Positions 44,823 to 54,072 of a stretch of 64,000 nt of DNA are shown here, piece after piece. How positions within the stretch are numbered: position 1 is the stretch's first letter; each line of letters starts with the position of its first letter. The DNA lies in assembly GCA_050252335.1 (NCBI GenBank), contig JBFWLB010000004.1, forward strand, positions 44,959-108,958, given 5' to 3'. Origin of the DNA: Berkiella_A sp050252335. GTDB lineage: Bacteria; Pseudomonadota; Gammaproteobacteria; Berkiellales; Berkiellaceae. The notes below the pieces were generated by a model that searched no databases, was not told the origin of the DNA, and saw only the letters and a list, made by a program, of their open reading frames with translations. A program made the position numbers and the translations under genes.

Positions 44823-45307
44823 GTTTGAAAATAAGCCCAAATACTTCCTAATCCAAGAAGAATAAAAGCAAGCATTGTCCACAGTGGTAGAGAAAATCCT
44901 AAGAACTGTTCTTGGGATTCAGCACATTCACCTGCGCCTTTTAAAACGACCAAAATGGCCTCAAACATGGGCAGGGTTTCAAATAAATAATCGAGTCCAG
45001 GTGTGCAAGATGGTACAAGGTGTGGGGGTAATTGTAGAATCCAAATATGCCTTGCTGTGACGCTAAGTCCCAATGCAATCAAAATGCTACTACTGATGGG
45101 ATAGATAAGTTTGGCAATGCCTTCAACAGGATTATGAAATGCTGCAATCGTAAATAGGATGCCGGTAAGAAGCATAATAGAGCGAGCGATGAGGCAGAGT
45201 GAGCAGGGCATTAATCCAAACTGATACTGGAGTAATAAGGATATGCCAAAAAAAAATAGGGCAAAACAGGCCAGTAGGCTATAAATGCGCCGAGTGCTAA
45301 ATTTCAT
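44804..45307 (-). CDS. dsbB: Disulfide-bond protein DsbB
   Basis: An inner-membrane protein that reoxidises DsbA with ubiquinone. The 167 residues have four membrane spans, the first-loop pair MPCSLCLIAR, and the second periplasmic loop pair in VPSCTPGLDYLF and GAGECAESQEQF. The ATG at 45307 is chosen; a TTG further upstream is possible. It serves the DsbA-like protein encoded at 28.9 kb. In Pseudomonas this position is filled by dsbH. Confidence 0.9.
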   Translation of the reverse strand: MKFSTRRIYSLLACFALFFFGISLLLQYQFGLMPCSLCLIARSIMLLTGILFTIAAFHNPVEGIAKLIYPISSSILIALGLSVTARHIWILQLPPHLVPSCTPGLDYLFETLPMFEAILVVLKGAGECAESQEQFLGFSLPLWTMLAFILLGLGSIWAYFQTKKRVA

Positions 45308-45349
45308 AGAGTAATAACTTAAATTTAAAAAGAATACCAAAAGTCAGTC

Positions 45350-46225
45350 TTAAAACGCAAACTCATATTCATAAGTTTGGTTGATTACAAATGTACCTTC
45401 AAAGACTGTATGTGTGTTTCCAGTAATACTCACGCCTTTTTGCGTGTCATAATTCACAGACAAACTGCCACCTGACATATCAACTTGTACGGAAGTATTT
45501 AATTCGCCTTGGGTGACACCCGCAATAACCGCGGCACAGGCCGCTGTGCCACAAGCTTGCGTTTCACCCACACCTCTTTCATAGACTCTCAGTTTAATAT
45601 GATTTCTAGCAAGAACTTCAACAAAGCTCACATTGACGCCTTTGGGAAAGGTGGGATCATTTTGTAGTAATTTTCCTATTGAGGTAACCCTTGTATCTTT
45701 CACATTTGAAACAGACAATACACAATGTGGATTGCCAATCGATAAGAGCGTTACCTCTTTATCTGTTTTGTAAATTGGAATTTTGTAACGTCCCAGTGCA
45801 TTTATTTTTTGTGTATTTATATGAAAGTCTTTAGCGCTAGGTGGAAATTTTGGTTTGCCCAATAAAACTTCAATACGCATGGGATCGTTCAAATCAATGT
45901 AGATGGGATTTGCTAGGCAACCAATGGTTAAATAGTTTTTATCTGTTAAGCCTTTTTCGTAGACATAGCGTCCAAAACATCTTGCACCATTGCCGCATTG
46001 TTCTACTTCATCTCCATTTGCATTAAAGATTCGATAGTTAAAATCATAGTTAGGTTGAGAAGGTGGATCTACAATGAGTACTTGATCACAGCCAATGCCT
46101 AATTGTCGATGTCCAATTCTTGCAATAAGATCAGGTGTAATCGTAAGTGATTGAGTAATTCTGTCTAAAATGACAAAATCATTCCCCAGTGCTTGCATTT
46201 TTACAAATCTAATTTTCTTCTTCAT
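45350..46225 (-). CDS. dapF: Diaminopimelate epimerase
   Basis: Converts LL- to meso-diaminopimelate for peptidoglycan and lysine. From the ATG at 46225 the protein is 291 residues, slightly longer than E. coli (274). Catalytic cysteines lie in QCGNGARCFGR and ETQACGTAACAA; MQALGNDFVILD is the N-terminal block. GAGG precedes the start by 11 bases; an ATG at 46255 is also possible. lysA is directly upstream on the same strand. Confidence 0.95.
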   Translation of the reverse strand: MKKKIRFVKMQALGNDFVILDRITQSLTITPDLIARIGHRQLGIGCDQVLIVDPPSQPNYDFNYRIFNANGDEVEQCGNGARCFGRYVYEKGLTDKNYLTIGCLANPIYIDLNDPMRIEVLLGKPKFPPSAKDFHINTQKINALGRYKIPIYKTDKEVTLLSIGNPHCVLSVSNVKDTRVTSIGKLLQNDPTFPKGVNVSFVEVLARNHIKLRVYERGVGETQACGTAACAAVIAGVTQGELNTSVQVDMSGGSLSVNYDTQKGVSITGNTHTVFEGTFVINQTYEYEFAF

Positions 46226-46260
46226 CAGTGGCAAGTCCTCAAGCACATTTTGCATTTTAT

Positions 46261-47505
46261 TTACCAAATATGTTCATTACGATATAAGTGTTCTATTGTT
46301 TCACGTTCTCTGACAATTTTATATTGCCTGTCTTTGACCATTACCTCAGCGATTCGGGGGCGAGTGTTATAGTTTGAACTCATGACGAAACCATAAGCGC
46401 CTGCAGAGCGAACTGCAAGGTAATCGCCTTGTTTTATTGAGAGTAAACGATTTTTGCCTAAAAAATCCCCACTCTCACACACAGGGCCGACAACATCATA
46501 AATTATCGCTTCCTTTTGCTGTGTCTGTTCAATGGGAATAATTTCTTGCCATGCAGAATAAAGAGCAGGTCTTAGTAAATCATTCATGCCAGCATCCACA
46601 ATGCAGAAATTTTTGTGTGTAGATTCTTTTAAATAGAGAATTTGAGTAATTAAGATGCCTGCGTTGGCCGCAATGGCTCTGCCAGGCTCAATAATGAGCG
46701 TGAGCTCTGGATAGGGGCAATTTTTTAGAATGGCGCTTGCATATTCATCGGGTAGTGGGGGTGTTTCTGTTTGATAAACCACACCAAGCCCACCGCCAAT
46801 ATCTAAATGTTGCAGCGTGATTCCAAATGATTGCAATTTAAGAATAAGCTCGTTCATGCGATGAATGGCTTCAATAAAAGGCGAAAGTTCTACCAGCTGT
46901 GATCCAATATGATAGTCTAGGCCTTTTATTTGAATATTAGCTAAATCTGCAGCTTTTTTGTATGCAGTTATTGCATCTTCATAGGTAATGCCAAATTTGC
47001 TTTCTTTAAGGCCAGTGACAACATAGGGGTGGCTTTTGGCATCAATGTCTGGATTAATCCGAAGTGCAATGGGGGCACAGACATTCAAATGATGTGCAAT
47101 TTTCTGTATGCAGTCTAGTTCGGCCAATGATTCGACATTGAAGCAATAAATATTGTGTTTGAGTGCAAATGCGATTTCATCAGGTCTTTTTCCGACGCCT
47201 GAAAAGACAACCTGCCTTGGATCGCCGCCAGCAGCGATGACTCTCATGAGTTCGCCTTGAGAAACTACATCAAAACCTGCGCCTAAAGAGGCTAATAGAT
47301 TTAACACAGCTAAATTACTGTTGGCTTTCACGGCGTAACAAATTTTATGTGGCTGGTCTTTAAACGCAGCGTCAAAGACTTGATAATGCCGGGTGAGTGT
47401 TGCCGCAGAATAGACATAACAGGGACTACCAACTTTTTCTATGATCTCTTTTAAGCAGACATTTTCTGCATAGAGCACATGGTGTTGGTAATTAAAGTGG
47501 TCCAT
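46261..47505 (-). CDS. lysA: Diaminopimelate decarboxylase
   Basis: A PLP enzyme that makes L-lysine from meso-DAP. The 414 residues include CYAVKANSNLAVL (PLP lysine), DIGGGLGV, EPGRAIAANAG and the C-terminal CESGDFLGK and SAGAYGFVMSSNYN blocks. Its start codon overlaps the end of lptM by 14 bases. It heads dapF in a lysine/DAP operon. Confidence 0.96.
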   Translation of the reverse strand: MDHFNYQHHVLYAENVCLKEIIEKVGSPCYVYSAATLTRHYQVFDAAFKDQPHKICYAVKANSNLAVLNLLASLGAGFDVVSQGELMRVIAAGGDPRQVVFSGVGKRPDEIAFALKHNIYCFNVESLAELDCIQKIAHHLNVCAPIALRINPDIDAKSHPYVVTGLKESKFGITYEDAITAYKKAADLANIQIKGLDYHIGSQLVELSPFIEAIHRMNELILKLQSFGITLQHLDIGGGLGVVYQTETPPLPDEYASAILKNCPYPELTLIIEPGRAIAANAGILITQILYLKESTHKNFCIVDAGMNDLLRPALYSAWQEIIPIEQTQQKEAIIYDVVGPVCESGDFLGKNRLLSIKQGDYLAVRSAGAYGFVMSSNYNTRPRIAEVMVKDRQYKIVRERETIEHLYRNEHIW

Positions 47506-47635
47506 AATACTCCGCCTTTGTATCCGGCAAGGTCAGGGGGCCTGTTTGTCCACAGCTTATCAGTAGTGAGCACAGTAGCACTATTGCGCAAACACCCCCA
47601 AAAGAGAAATAAGAACGGATTTTTTGAGTATTCAT
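47492..47635 (-). CDS. lptM: LptM (YifL) small lipoprotein
   Basis: A 47-residue lipoprotein too short for many gene lists. A signal sequence is followed by a lipobox LLISC (Cys28) and the family signature GQTGPLTLPD, close to GCGQKGPLYLP. LptM assists LptD assembly in outer-membrane LPS export. It lies just upstream of lysA and overlaps it by 14 bases, the same neighbourhood as in Pseudomonas and enterics. Confidence 0.88.
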   Translation of the reverse strand: MNTQKIRSYFSFGGVCAIVLLCSLLISCGQTGPLTLPDTKAEYYGPL

Positions 47636-47748
47636 TCTATGAAATGATGCACCTTTAGTTGATTTGCTTAGGAAACTTTACACAATAATCGATGGCTTAG
47701 CAAAGTGTTTGAAGTAATGACAAAGAAATTGAAGATAGTTAGTTGGTA

Positions 47749-47777
47749 ACTACTTGCGTTGTGCAACGCTAAGTAGT
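47749..47777 (+). promoter_or_regulatory. Inverted repeat upstream of the carboxylesterase gene
   Basis: ACTACTTGCGTTG and CAACGCTAAGTAGT pair with only one bulged base, around a TG loop. It lies about 30 bases before the esterase start, in the leader, so it may be an operator or an RNA hairpin. The regulator is unknown. Confidence 0.4.
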
Positions 47778-47806
47778 GAGGTTAGTTGCTTAATAAGGTT
47801 AAAATT

Positions 47807-48496
47807 GTGCAGACCGCGTTACTTGAAAAAATTGTTTTAGAACCCGCGTATCCAGCAACGGCAAGTGTGATCTGGTTGCATGGCTTGGGATCATCTGGCC
47901 ATGATTTTGAAGATGTTTTACCCTTTTTACAATTACCAGACAATCATCGTATTCGCTTTATTTTTCCACATGCAGAGGAAATGCCTATTGGTCTAAATGG
48001 CGGGCTGTGGATGCCTGCGTGGTATGACATTAAAGATTTCAATATTATGCAGCGACAAGATGAAGAAGGCATACGACAATCTGAACAAAATATTATGAGC
48101 CTGTTAGATCATGAGCTTGCACAAGGGATTGAGAGCCAAAGGATTATTTTAATGGGATTTTCACAAGGCGGTGCGATGGCATTACATTGTGCCACTCGAT
48201 ATCCTAAAACACTGGCAGGGGCTGCTTGTTTATCCGGGTATCTTCTACTGCATAAGCTATTGTCAGCAGAAATGCATCCTAATAATTCGGATCTACCCAT
48301 TTTTATGGCACATGGGTTGATGGATCCTATGGTGCCTTATTTTCAAGGACAGCAAGCCAGTAATATTTTAGAAAGCGTAGGATTAAATCCTGTTTTTAAT
48401 AGTTATCCTATGGCACATATGGTTTGTATGGAGGAATTCTATGATTTGGGCGCGTGGATTCAGCAGGTTTTAAAGGATGATAGTCACAGCAGATGA
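47807..48496 (+). CDS. Carboxylesterase / phospholipase-type alpha/beta hydrolase
   Basis: A 229-residue serine hydrolase of the family that includes Pseudomonas carboxylesterase II. The oxyanion-side motif WLHGLGSSGHDF, nucleophile GFSQGG, the Asp region GLMDPMVP and the His in MAHMVCMEE form the catalytic set. The GTG start at 47807 follows AAGG and gives the usual short N-terminus; a TTG at 47786 is possible. Its last codons (about DSHSR) lie inside a palindromic repeat. Substrate unknown. Confidence 0.9.
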   Translation: MQTALLEKIVLEPAYPATASVIWLHGLGSSGHDFEDVLPFLQLPDNHRIRFIFPHAEEMPIGLNGGLWMPAWYDIKDFNIMQRQDEEGIRQSEQNIMSLLDHELAQGIESQRIILMGFSQGGAMALHCATRYPKTLAGAACLSGYLLLHKLLSAEMHPNNSDLPIFMAHGLMDPMVPYFQGQQASNILESVGLNPVFNSYPMAHMVCMEEFYDLGAWIQQVLKDDSHSR

Positions 48497-48617
48497 TATT
48501 TGCCTGCAAAGATCATAATGTTGAGTAGGCGTCGAGCCTCGAGCGACTGGGGCTTACATTGGTCAATGAGGATTGCGAGATGGTGATTCCGAAAGTTTAT
48601 GAGCAAAGACGATACTG
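48477..48617 (-). repeat. ~141-bp palindromic element, family B, copy 4 (inverted)
   Basis: Reverse of the polA-side copy at 27275: GATAGTCACAGCAGATG at the left pairs in kind with the element's right arm, and CGAGGATTGCGAG and AGGCGTCGAGCCTCGAGCG match in reverse. It overlaps the final codons and stop of the carboxylesterase gene. Confidence 0.75.
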
Positions 48618-48701
48618 TATAAAGATGAGTTTATTTTCTGCAAGATTGACCGAAAACCTATAAGAATGCTTATCGTCATTGTACTTGAGTTTTGGACAGG
48701 A

Positions 48702-48731
48702 TATATATTCAAATAAATGATTATATATTCA
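48702..48731 (+). promoter_or_regulatory. Twin TATATATTCA direct repeats upstream of algZ
   Basis: TATATATTCA occurs at 48702-48711 and 48722-48731, 20 bases apart, that is about two helical turns. They lie 60-90 bases before algZ, where a regulator might bind. No regulator is identified. Confidence 0.35.
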
Positions 48732-48790
48732 ATGCAAATGATATTATCAACGCTCTTTAGCTTACCTAAGGTCGTAATTGAGGTTTGAAT

Positions 48791-49855
48791 ATGTCGGAGC
48801 CGGTAACCGGAAATAAAGAATACACATTTTTCCTACCGAATTTTTGTTCGGTTACTTCGGTATTTATTTTGTCTATTGGGGCTCAGCTCATTGCTTTTAT
48901 GTTAATTCTAGCAACGGGAGATAAGCTCAGTGAGTCTTGGGACGAGCTTGGTTTGTTGTCTATTTTTGTGCAATGGATAGCTTTGACAAGTGCGGGTGTA
49001 CTTTGTTTGTCGAAACGTTGGTTGTCGAAGCTGCCGCTCTTTTGGTCAGCGGTGGTCGCGTATTTCATGATTGTGTTAACAACCACCATTATCTCTGCAA
49101 CAGCACAATATTTTCTAATTTCCATAGACTATCAATGGGGGAGTGTTCCCGAAACAATTGGACAGTTTGTTTTTCGTTGCTCGGCTATTTCAGCAATTTT
49201 ATCATTAGTGGCATTACGCTATTTTTATGTTCAGCAACAATGGAAGCAACGTATCGAATTAGAGAGTCAAGCACGTGTTGAAGCATTACAGGCACGTATA
49301 CGACCCCATTTCTTGTTTAACAGCATGAATATTATCGCAAGTTTAATTCGTACAGATGCTGATCTCGCGGAGCAGGCTGTTGAGGATTTATCGGAACTTT
49401 TTAGAGCAAGCCTGAAGCAATCAGGCTCTATGGTTCCTTTATCCGAGGAATGGATCTTATGTCGGAACTATTTGCGGATTGAAGGACTCAGATTGGGTAA
49501 TCGCTTAACGCTAGACGTGGATTTGCAACATGTGCCTCAGGATGCTGCTATTCCGATGCTAACCTTGCAGCCATTGGTTGAAAATGCAATTTATCATGGT
49601 ATTCAACCCTTGCCTCAAGGCGGTGCAATCACGGTATTAGGAACCATGAGCGGTAATATGGTTTGTATTACGATTGTAAACCCAGTGCCTAAACAAGAGG
49701 GTGGTATAAAAACACATGGAAACCAAATTGCTATGGCAAATATCAGACATAGGCTAAACTTATTATTTGGAAGTCATGCAAAACTTATCGTGAACAAAAC
49801 AGATGAATTGTATGAGGTCAAAGTGTTGTTCCCTTATATTAAGGGGGGCGTTTAG
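48791..49855 (+). CDS. algZ: AlgZ/FimS-type sensor histidine kinase
   Basis: A 354-residue inner-membrane kinase with about four N-terminal membrane spans (residues 20-150) followed by a His_kinase domain. The phosphoacceptor His173 lies in RPHFLFNSMNII, followed by LSELFRASLKQ, PMLTLQPLVENAIYHGI (N box) and a glycine-rich end. This LytS-like kinase pairs with AlgR, whose gene starts 34 bases later. GAGG lies 7 bases before the ATG at 48791. Signal unknown. Confidence 0.9.
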   Translation: MSEPVTGNKEYTFFLPNFCSVTSVFILSIGAQLIAFMLILATGDKLSESWDELGLLSIFVQWIALTSAGVLCLSKRWLSKLPLFWSAVVAYFMIVLTTTIISATAQYFLISIDYQWGSVPETIGQFVFRCSAISAILSLVALRYFYVQQQWKQRIELESQARVEALQARIRPHFLFNSMNIIASLIRTDADLAEQAVEDLSELFRASLKQSGSMVPLSEEWILCRNYLRIEGLRLGNRLTLDVDLQHVPQDAAIPMLTLQPLVENAIYHGIQPLPQGGAITVLGTMSGNMVCITIVNPVPKQEGGIKTHGNQIAMANIRHRLNLLFGSHAKLIVNKTDELYEVKVLFPYIKGGV

Positions 49856-49889
49856 TTCAGTATTTGTATACACATGAAAGGACCGGCAA

Positions 49890-50639
49890 ATGCGTGTTTT
49901 AATTGTTGATGATGAAGATTTAGCAAGAGACAGAATCCTTAGAATCTTAAGTGAATTTGAGGAGCATCAAGTTGTTGGTCAGGCGACCAATGGCCATGAA
50001 GCTTTACAAAAAATCGATGAATTAACACCAGATATTGTGTTGCTTGATATACGTATGCCAGGTATGGATGGCTTAGAAGTAGCAAGACACCTTGTGGGAA
50101 TGGATGAACCACCTGCCATCATTTTCACCACCGCTTATGATGAATATGCAATTGAAGCATTTAAAGTACATGCTGTTGATTATTTGCTTAAACCTGTTCG
50201 TTCTGACAGACTAAAAGAAGCGCTTGGCAAAGCAGTACGGCCGAACAAAGTTCAGTGGAAAGCACTCAATAAAAAAGAAGATGGTTCGATTAAAGCGAGA
50301 ACACACATCAGCTCTAGAACCAGAAAAGGAATTGTGTTGATTCCCGTTTCAGATATTTATTATTTTCGAGCTGAACACAAATATGTCACAGTGCGCCACA
50401 AAGAAGGTGAGGTGTTAATCGAAGATACGCTTAAAGAGCTTGAAACTGAATTTCCAGGCAAATTTCTACGTATTCATCGTAATTGTTTGATAGCTTTGGA
50501 TTACATTCTTGCTCTCGAAAAAAATGTGAGTGGACAACCCTGTATACGACTACGTGGCATCGATGAGGCCTTGGATGTGTCAAGAAGGCACGTTGCCCAT
50601 GTGAGACAAGTCATGAACAATTTAATGACACGCAAATAA
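49890..50639 (+). CDS. algR: AlgR-type LytTR response regulator
   Basis: A 249-residue regulator: a receiver with the acid pocket Asp7/Asp8, phosphoacceptor Asp53 (LLDIRMPG) and TAYDEYAIEAF, then a LytTR DNA-binding domain (about 140-245, VSDIYYFRAEHKYVTVR). AlgR controls alginate, type IV pili and virulence in Pseudomonas. No alginate genes are present, so the regulon here is unknown. It precedes hemC, as in Pseudomonas. Confidence 0.92.
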   Translation: MRVLIVDDEDLARDRILRILSEFEEHQVVGQATNGHEALQKIDELTPDIVLLDIRMPGMDGLEVARHLVGMDEPPAIIFTTAYDEYAIEAFKVHAVDYLLKPVRSDRLKEALGKAVRPNKVQWKALNKKEDGSIKARTHISSRTRKGIVLIPVSDIYYFRAEHKYVTVRHKEGEVLIEDTLKELETEFPGKFLRIHRNCLIALDYILALEKNVSGQPCIRLRGIDEALDVSRRHVAHVRQVMNNLMTRK

Positions 50640-50721
50640 CATAGTCCAAACTAGAAGGTTTATCTCCTGGATGAATTCAGCTAGTATATAGCCTGTTCTA
50701 GGCTATTTTTCCTATTTTTTT

Positions 50722-51651
50722 ATGAAAAAACTCCGTATTGTAACCAGAAGCAGCAAATTAGCACTGGCTCAAGTTGATTGGGTCAAGAACAAGCTAAATA
50801 ACTTTTATCCTGATCTTGATTTTGATATTTTGAAAATTACCACTCATGGTGATAAATTTTTAGAAGCGCCCTTATATAAGGTGGGTGGTAAAGGCTTATT
50901 TGTTAAAGAATTAGACGATGTGCTGATTCAAGGTGAAGCAGATATTGCAATTCATTCTGTAAAAGATGTTCCTCAAATCTTGCCTGATGCGCTTATTTTA
51001 CCGGTATTATGTGAGCGAGAAGATCCCTGTGATGCGTGGATCAGTCCACAAGGTCTGCGTATTGAGCAATTAGCCGCTGGGGCTAATGTGGGCACTTCTA
51101 GTTTGCGTCGTATTGTGCAGTTGCGACGTGTGCGTTCAGATTTAAATTATATATCGTTAAGAGGCAATGTGCCTACGCGTGTTGCAAAATGCCAGTCAGG
51201 AGACTTTGATGCCATTGTATTGGCAAGGGCAGGTTTGGCAAGGTTGGAGATGAGTGATGTGATCACGCATGTTTTTCCGCCGCAAATTTTATTGCCTGCT
51301 GTTGGGCAAGGTGCCATTGGTATTGTTTGTCATAAAGCCGCAGAAGCTGTGCAAGCATTGATTGCGCCGCTGAATCATCTTAGTACACATCATTGTGTGA
51401 TGGCTGAACGTGTGATGAATAAGCGTTTGCATGGTAGTTGCCAAGTACCCATTGCTGGCTATGCTTTTGTAGAGAATGAAAGCATTACATTGACCGGTAG
51501 GGTTGGACATCCAGATACAACAGAGATAATAGAAGCTTCTTGTACAATGCCTTTCGATGCTTTTGAAGCATTGGGTAATGAAGTGGCAGAGCAGTTGATT
51601 GCTCAAGGTGCACTTTCTTTAATTGCAAGTTTTGTTAAAGCAAATGAGTAA
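50722..51651 (+). CDS. hemC: Porphobilinogen deaminase
   Basis: Polymerises four porphobilinogens to hydroxymethylbilane. The 309 residues show RIVTRSSKLALAQ, SVKDVP, GTSSLRRIVQLR, and the dipyrromethane cofactor cysteine in LHGSCQVPIAGYA. It is the first gene of a hem cluster and overlaps hemD by 8 bases. Confidence 0.97.
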   Translation: MKKLRIVTRSSKLALAQVDWVKNKLNNFYPDLDFDILKITTHGDKFLEAPLYKVGGKGLFVKELDDVLIQGEADIAIHSVKDVPQILPDALILPVLCEREDPCDAWISPQGLRIEQLAAGANVGTSSLRRIVQLRRVRSDLNYISLRGNVPTRVAKCQSGDFDAIVLARAGLARLEMSDVITHVFPPQILLPAVGQGAIGIVCHKAAEAVQALIAPLNHLSTHHCVMAERVMNKRLHGSCQVPIAGYAFVENESITLTGRVGHPDTTEIIEASCTMPFDAFEALGNEVAEQLIAQGALSLIASFVKANE

Positions 51652-52435
51652 TATACTTCATCAAAAAGCGGAGAGTGCTTTGTATACCTTAATCATTACG
51701 CGCCCACAAAAGCAATCTAAAGCTTGGATTGATTATTTAATCCAGCATCAAGTTGATTATCTGTGTTTTCCTGCGCTTGAAATTAAATCGCTGCACACAA
51801 TATGGGATGAATATCAGTATGAAATGCTTAAGAAAGCAGATATTCTTATCATTACCAGTCCGAATTGCATTTATAGTGCACCACCTGCTTTGTTGCAGCA
51901 ATTACAAAAAAACACTTTTAAAATTGTTACCCTGGGTCAAGGTACGAGCAATGCACTTAAGCAACATGGAATACTACCATTTCTCACGGCGCCAGACGGT
52001 ACGACCAGCGAAAGTTTATTAGCATTGGCATTCTTTCAGCCAGAGAAAATGCATAATAAAAAAATTGTTATTTTATCTGGGCAGGGTGGTAGACGTTATT
52101 TGGATGAAAATTTACAGCAACGCCATGCGCAGGTGCATAGAATTGCGCTTTATCAGAGGATCTGTCCAGTGGGAGATCCATCTGAAACCATCGCAGCGAT
52201 ACAGCGCTGTTTAAGGCCTATTTTTGTTATAACCAGTCAAGAAGCACTGATAAATATTATCCAACTGTATCCAGAATCAGCATTATCATGGCTTAAAGAT
52301 CAGTTATTTATGGTCGTGAGTGAAAGGATTTTGCAATATGCAAAATCTTTAAGCTTTAGTAAAGTATGGAATGTGCAATCTTTAGAGATTGATAAAATCC
52401 ATGCTGTGATTGAAGCAGAGCAGTTGTCCATATAA
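51644..52435 (+). CDS. hemD: Uroporphyrinogen-III synthase
   Basis: Closes and inverts ring D to give uroporphyrinogen III. The 263 residues are poorly conserved, as usual in this family, but show LIITRPQKQSKAWIDYL, ITSPNCIYSAPP and FVITSQEALINI. The ATG at 51644 overlaps the end of hemC. It is followed by hemX. Confidence 0.9.
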   Translation: MSNILHQKAESALYTLIITRPQKQSKAWIDYLIQHQVDYLCFPALEIKSLHTIWDEYQYEMLKKADILIITSPNCIYSAPPALLQQLQKNTFKIVTLGQGTSNALKQHGILPFLTAPDGTTSESLLALAFFQPEKMHNKKIVILSGQGGRRYLDENLQQRHAQVHRIALYQRICPVGDPSETIAAIQRCLRPIFVITSQEALINIIQLYPESALSWLKDQLFMVVSERILQYAKSLSFSKVWNVQSLEIDKIHAVIEAEQLSI

Positions 52436-52608
52436 GCTGCATTTTCAAGGCCAGGAGGGTAGGAGGGTTACAGCAGATGCATTTTTGCTAATGTTAAGAC
52501 AATCCATGTTATTCTGATAGTTTGCATAGGCAAGAACTAGTTAAGCAACTGGTATTGGTTGATCAACAAACATCTTTATTAGATGATTATCTGCGAGCGC
52601 AAAGCCAT

Positions 52609-54072
52609 ATGGATAAAGATAAAAGCAAAGATAATACGGATGGTAAGCATGCATCCAGTAAGCCGGTGATTGTAACGCACCATGGGAAAAAAACAGATAA
52701 AGTAAGTGCCACTGTAGCTCAGGATACTGCGAGTATTTTGCCTAAGGATACGGGTGAAGTTGTTGGAAACCCTATTGACCCTGGTATTAATCCAGCTAAA
52801 TTTATAAAGGATCCCGCTCCTACAGAATCAGTGCGTACGGCACAAGCCACAAAAGCGGTTCATGAAGTGCCTCGTAATAAAGTGCAACCTCCGCCAAAAG
52901 AGCAGACAGATTTCTGGGCTGATGATGCTATTACAGATACTATGAGTGATGATAGTATTCATGATTCTTTTTCTAATATTTCAGACAAAAAGACAAATAA
53001 AAAAGTAGATAAAAACCCACCAAAGACGCCGCCTCCTGCAGTATCCACAGTACAAAAATCTTGGGTTAGCAAAGCACTTTTTGGTTTAAGTATCTTTTCT
53101 TGTGTTGCTGTTGGCGCTGTTAGCTATATTGTCTATCAATTACATTCTCAGATTGATCAATTGAATATTTCGTTTGCAACAGATCAGCAATCTGTTAAAT
53201 CATTAGCGACACGAGCAGAATCTTCTCTTCAGTCTGTTACTGCTGTTAGAGCAGAAAATGAGTTAAGTCAGGCACAGCTTAAGACTTTGAAAGCAGAAAT
53301 AGAAGCAGCTCAAGATCAGCTAATTGTACAATCAGGCAAGAGTGAGTGGGTTTTAAATGAGGCCTATTATTTAATACAAAATGCCGATATACAATTACAA
53401 CTCAATCAAGATAGCCATACAGCCAAAGCACAGCTTCAAATCGCAGATAGAAAGATTAAGGCCTTAGGTTACCCCCAACTCGCGTGGGTAAGAGAAGCGC
53501 TGGCAAAAGATATTGCGGCCTTAGAGAGTGCGCCTATGGTTGATAAGCATGATATCTGGACACAACTGAATGTGCTTGAGTCTACATTGTATGCTTTACG
53601 CTTTAAAGCCTTGGTTGATGAGAACAAAGAAGGCGCTTGGGTAAAAGCAGAGGATATGGCAGAAGAGAAAGCGACTTGGCAGCGTCTCTTAATGCAAACA
53701 TGGGGAGAATTTAAGGGACTCATTCGTGTCAGTCGTTATGATCAGGATGTTATGCAGCCTGTGCTGACAAAACTAGAGCAGAAGCAATTGGTTAGGACTT
53801 TAGTCTTGATGTTAGAACAAGCTAAGTGGGCATTGTTAAAGTCAGACACCATTGTTTATCACGAGTCTCTCAATCAGCTCAATCTATCGATTGAGCAATA
53901 TTTTGATGCAACGCCCGCAAGAGAAACTGCTTTGAAAGCATTGGAAAAATTAAATGCTGTAGTGTTGGTTACAAAAATGCCAGATGTTTCGCAGTCATTG
54001 TCTGCGTTGAAGAAAGCATTGGAAACATCTAAAGCACCTGAGGTTACACAGGAGCAAGAGACAAACTCATGA
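52609..54072 (+). CDS. hemX: HemX, membrane protein of the haem cluster
   Basis: A 487-residue protein with a long, charged, low-complexity cytoplasmic N-terminus (residues 1-150), one membrane helix (KALFGLSIFSCVAVGAVSYI) and a periplasmic-type coiled-coil domain (QIDQLNISFATDQQ, then SEWVLNEAYYLIQNAD). The ATG at 52609 is used; a TTG at 52522 would add 29 residues with no better support. HemX is thought to organise haem enzymes, but the mechanism is not established. It overlaps hemY by four bases. Confidence 0.85.
   Translation: MDKDKSKDNTDGKHASSKPVIVTHHGKKTDKVSATVAQDTASILPKDTGEVVGNPIDPGINPAKFIKDPAPTESVRTAQATKAVHEVPRNKVQPPPKEQTDFWADDAITDTMSDDSIHDSFSNISDKKTNKKVDKNPPKTPPPAVSTVQKSWVSKALFGLSIFSCVAVGAVSYIVYQLHSQIDQLNISFATDQQSVKSLATRAESSLQSVTAVRAENELSQAQLKTLKAEIEAAQDQLIVQSGKSEWVLNEAYYLIQNADIQLQLNQDSHTAKAQLQIADRKIKALGYPQLAWVREALAKDIAALESAPMVDKHDIWTQLNVLESTLYALRFKALVDENKEGAWVKAEDMAEEKATWQRLLMQTWGEFKGLIRVSRYDQDVMQPVLTKLEQKQLVRTLVLMLEQAKWALLKSDTIVYHESLNQLNLSIEQYFDATPARETALKALEKLNAVVLVTKMPDVSQSLSALKKALETSKAPEVTQEQETNS

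Noticed and set aside
46297..46306. Half of a parS-like palindrome (TGTTTCACGT)
   Set aside because: Only the left half matches the ParB site consensus; the right half does not, and it lies inside lysA. No full parS site was seen in the window.
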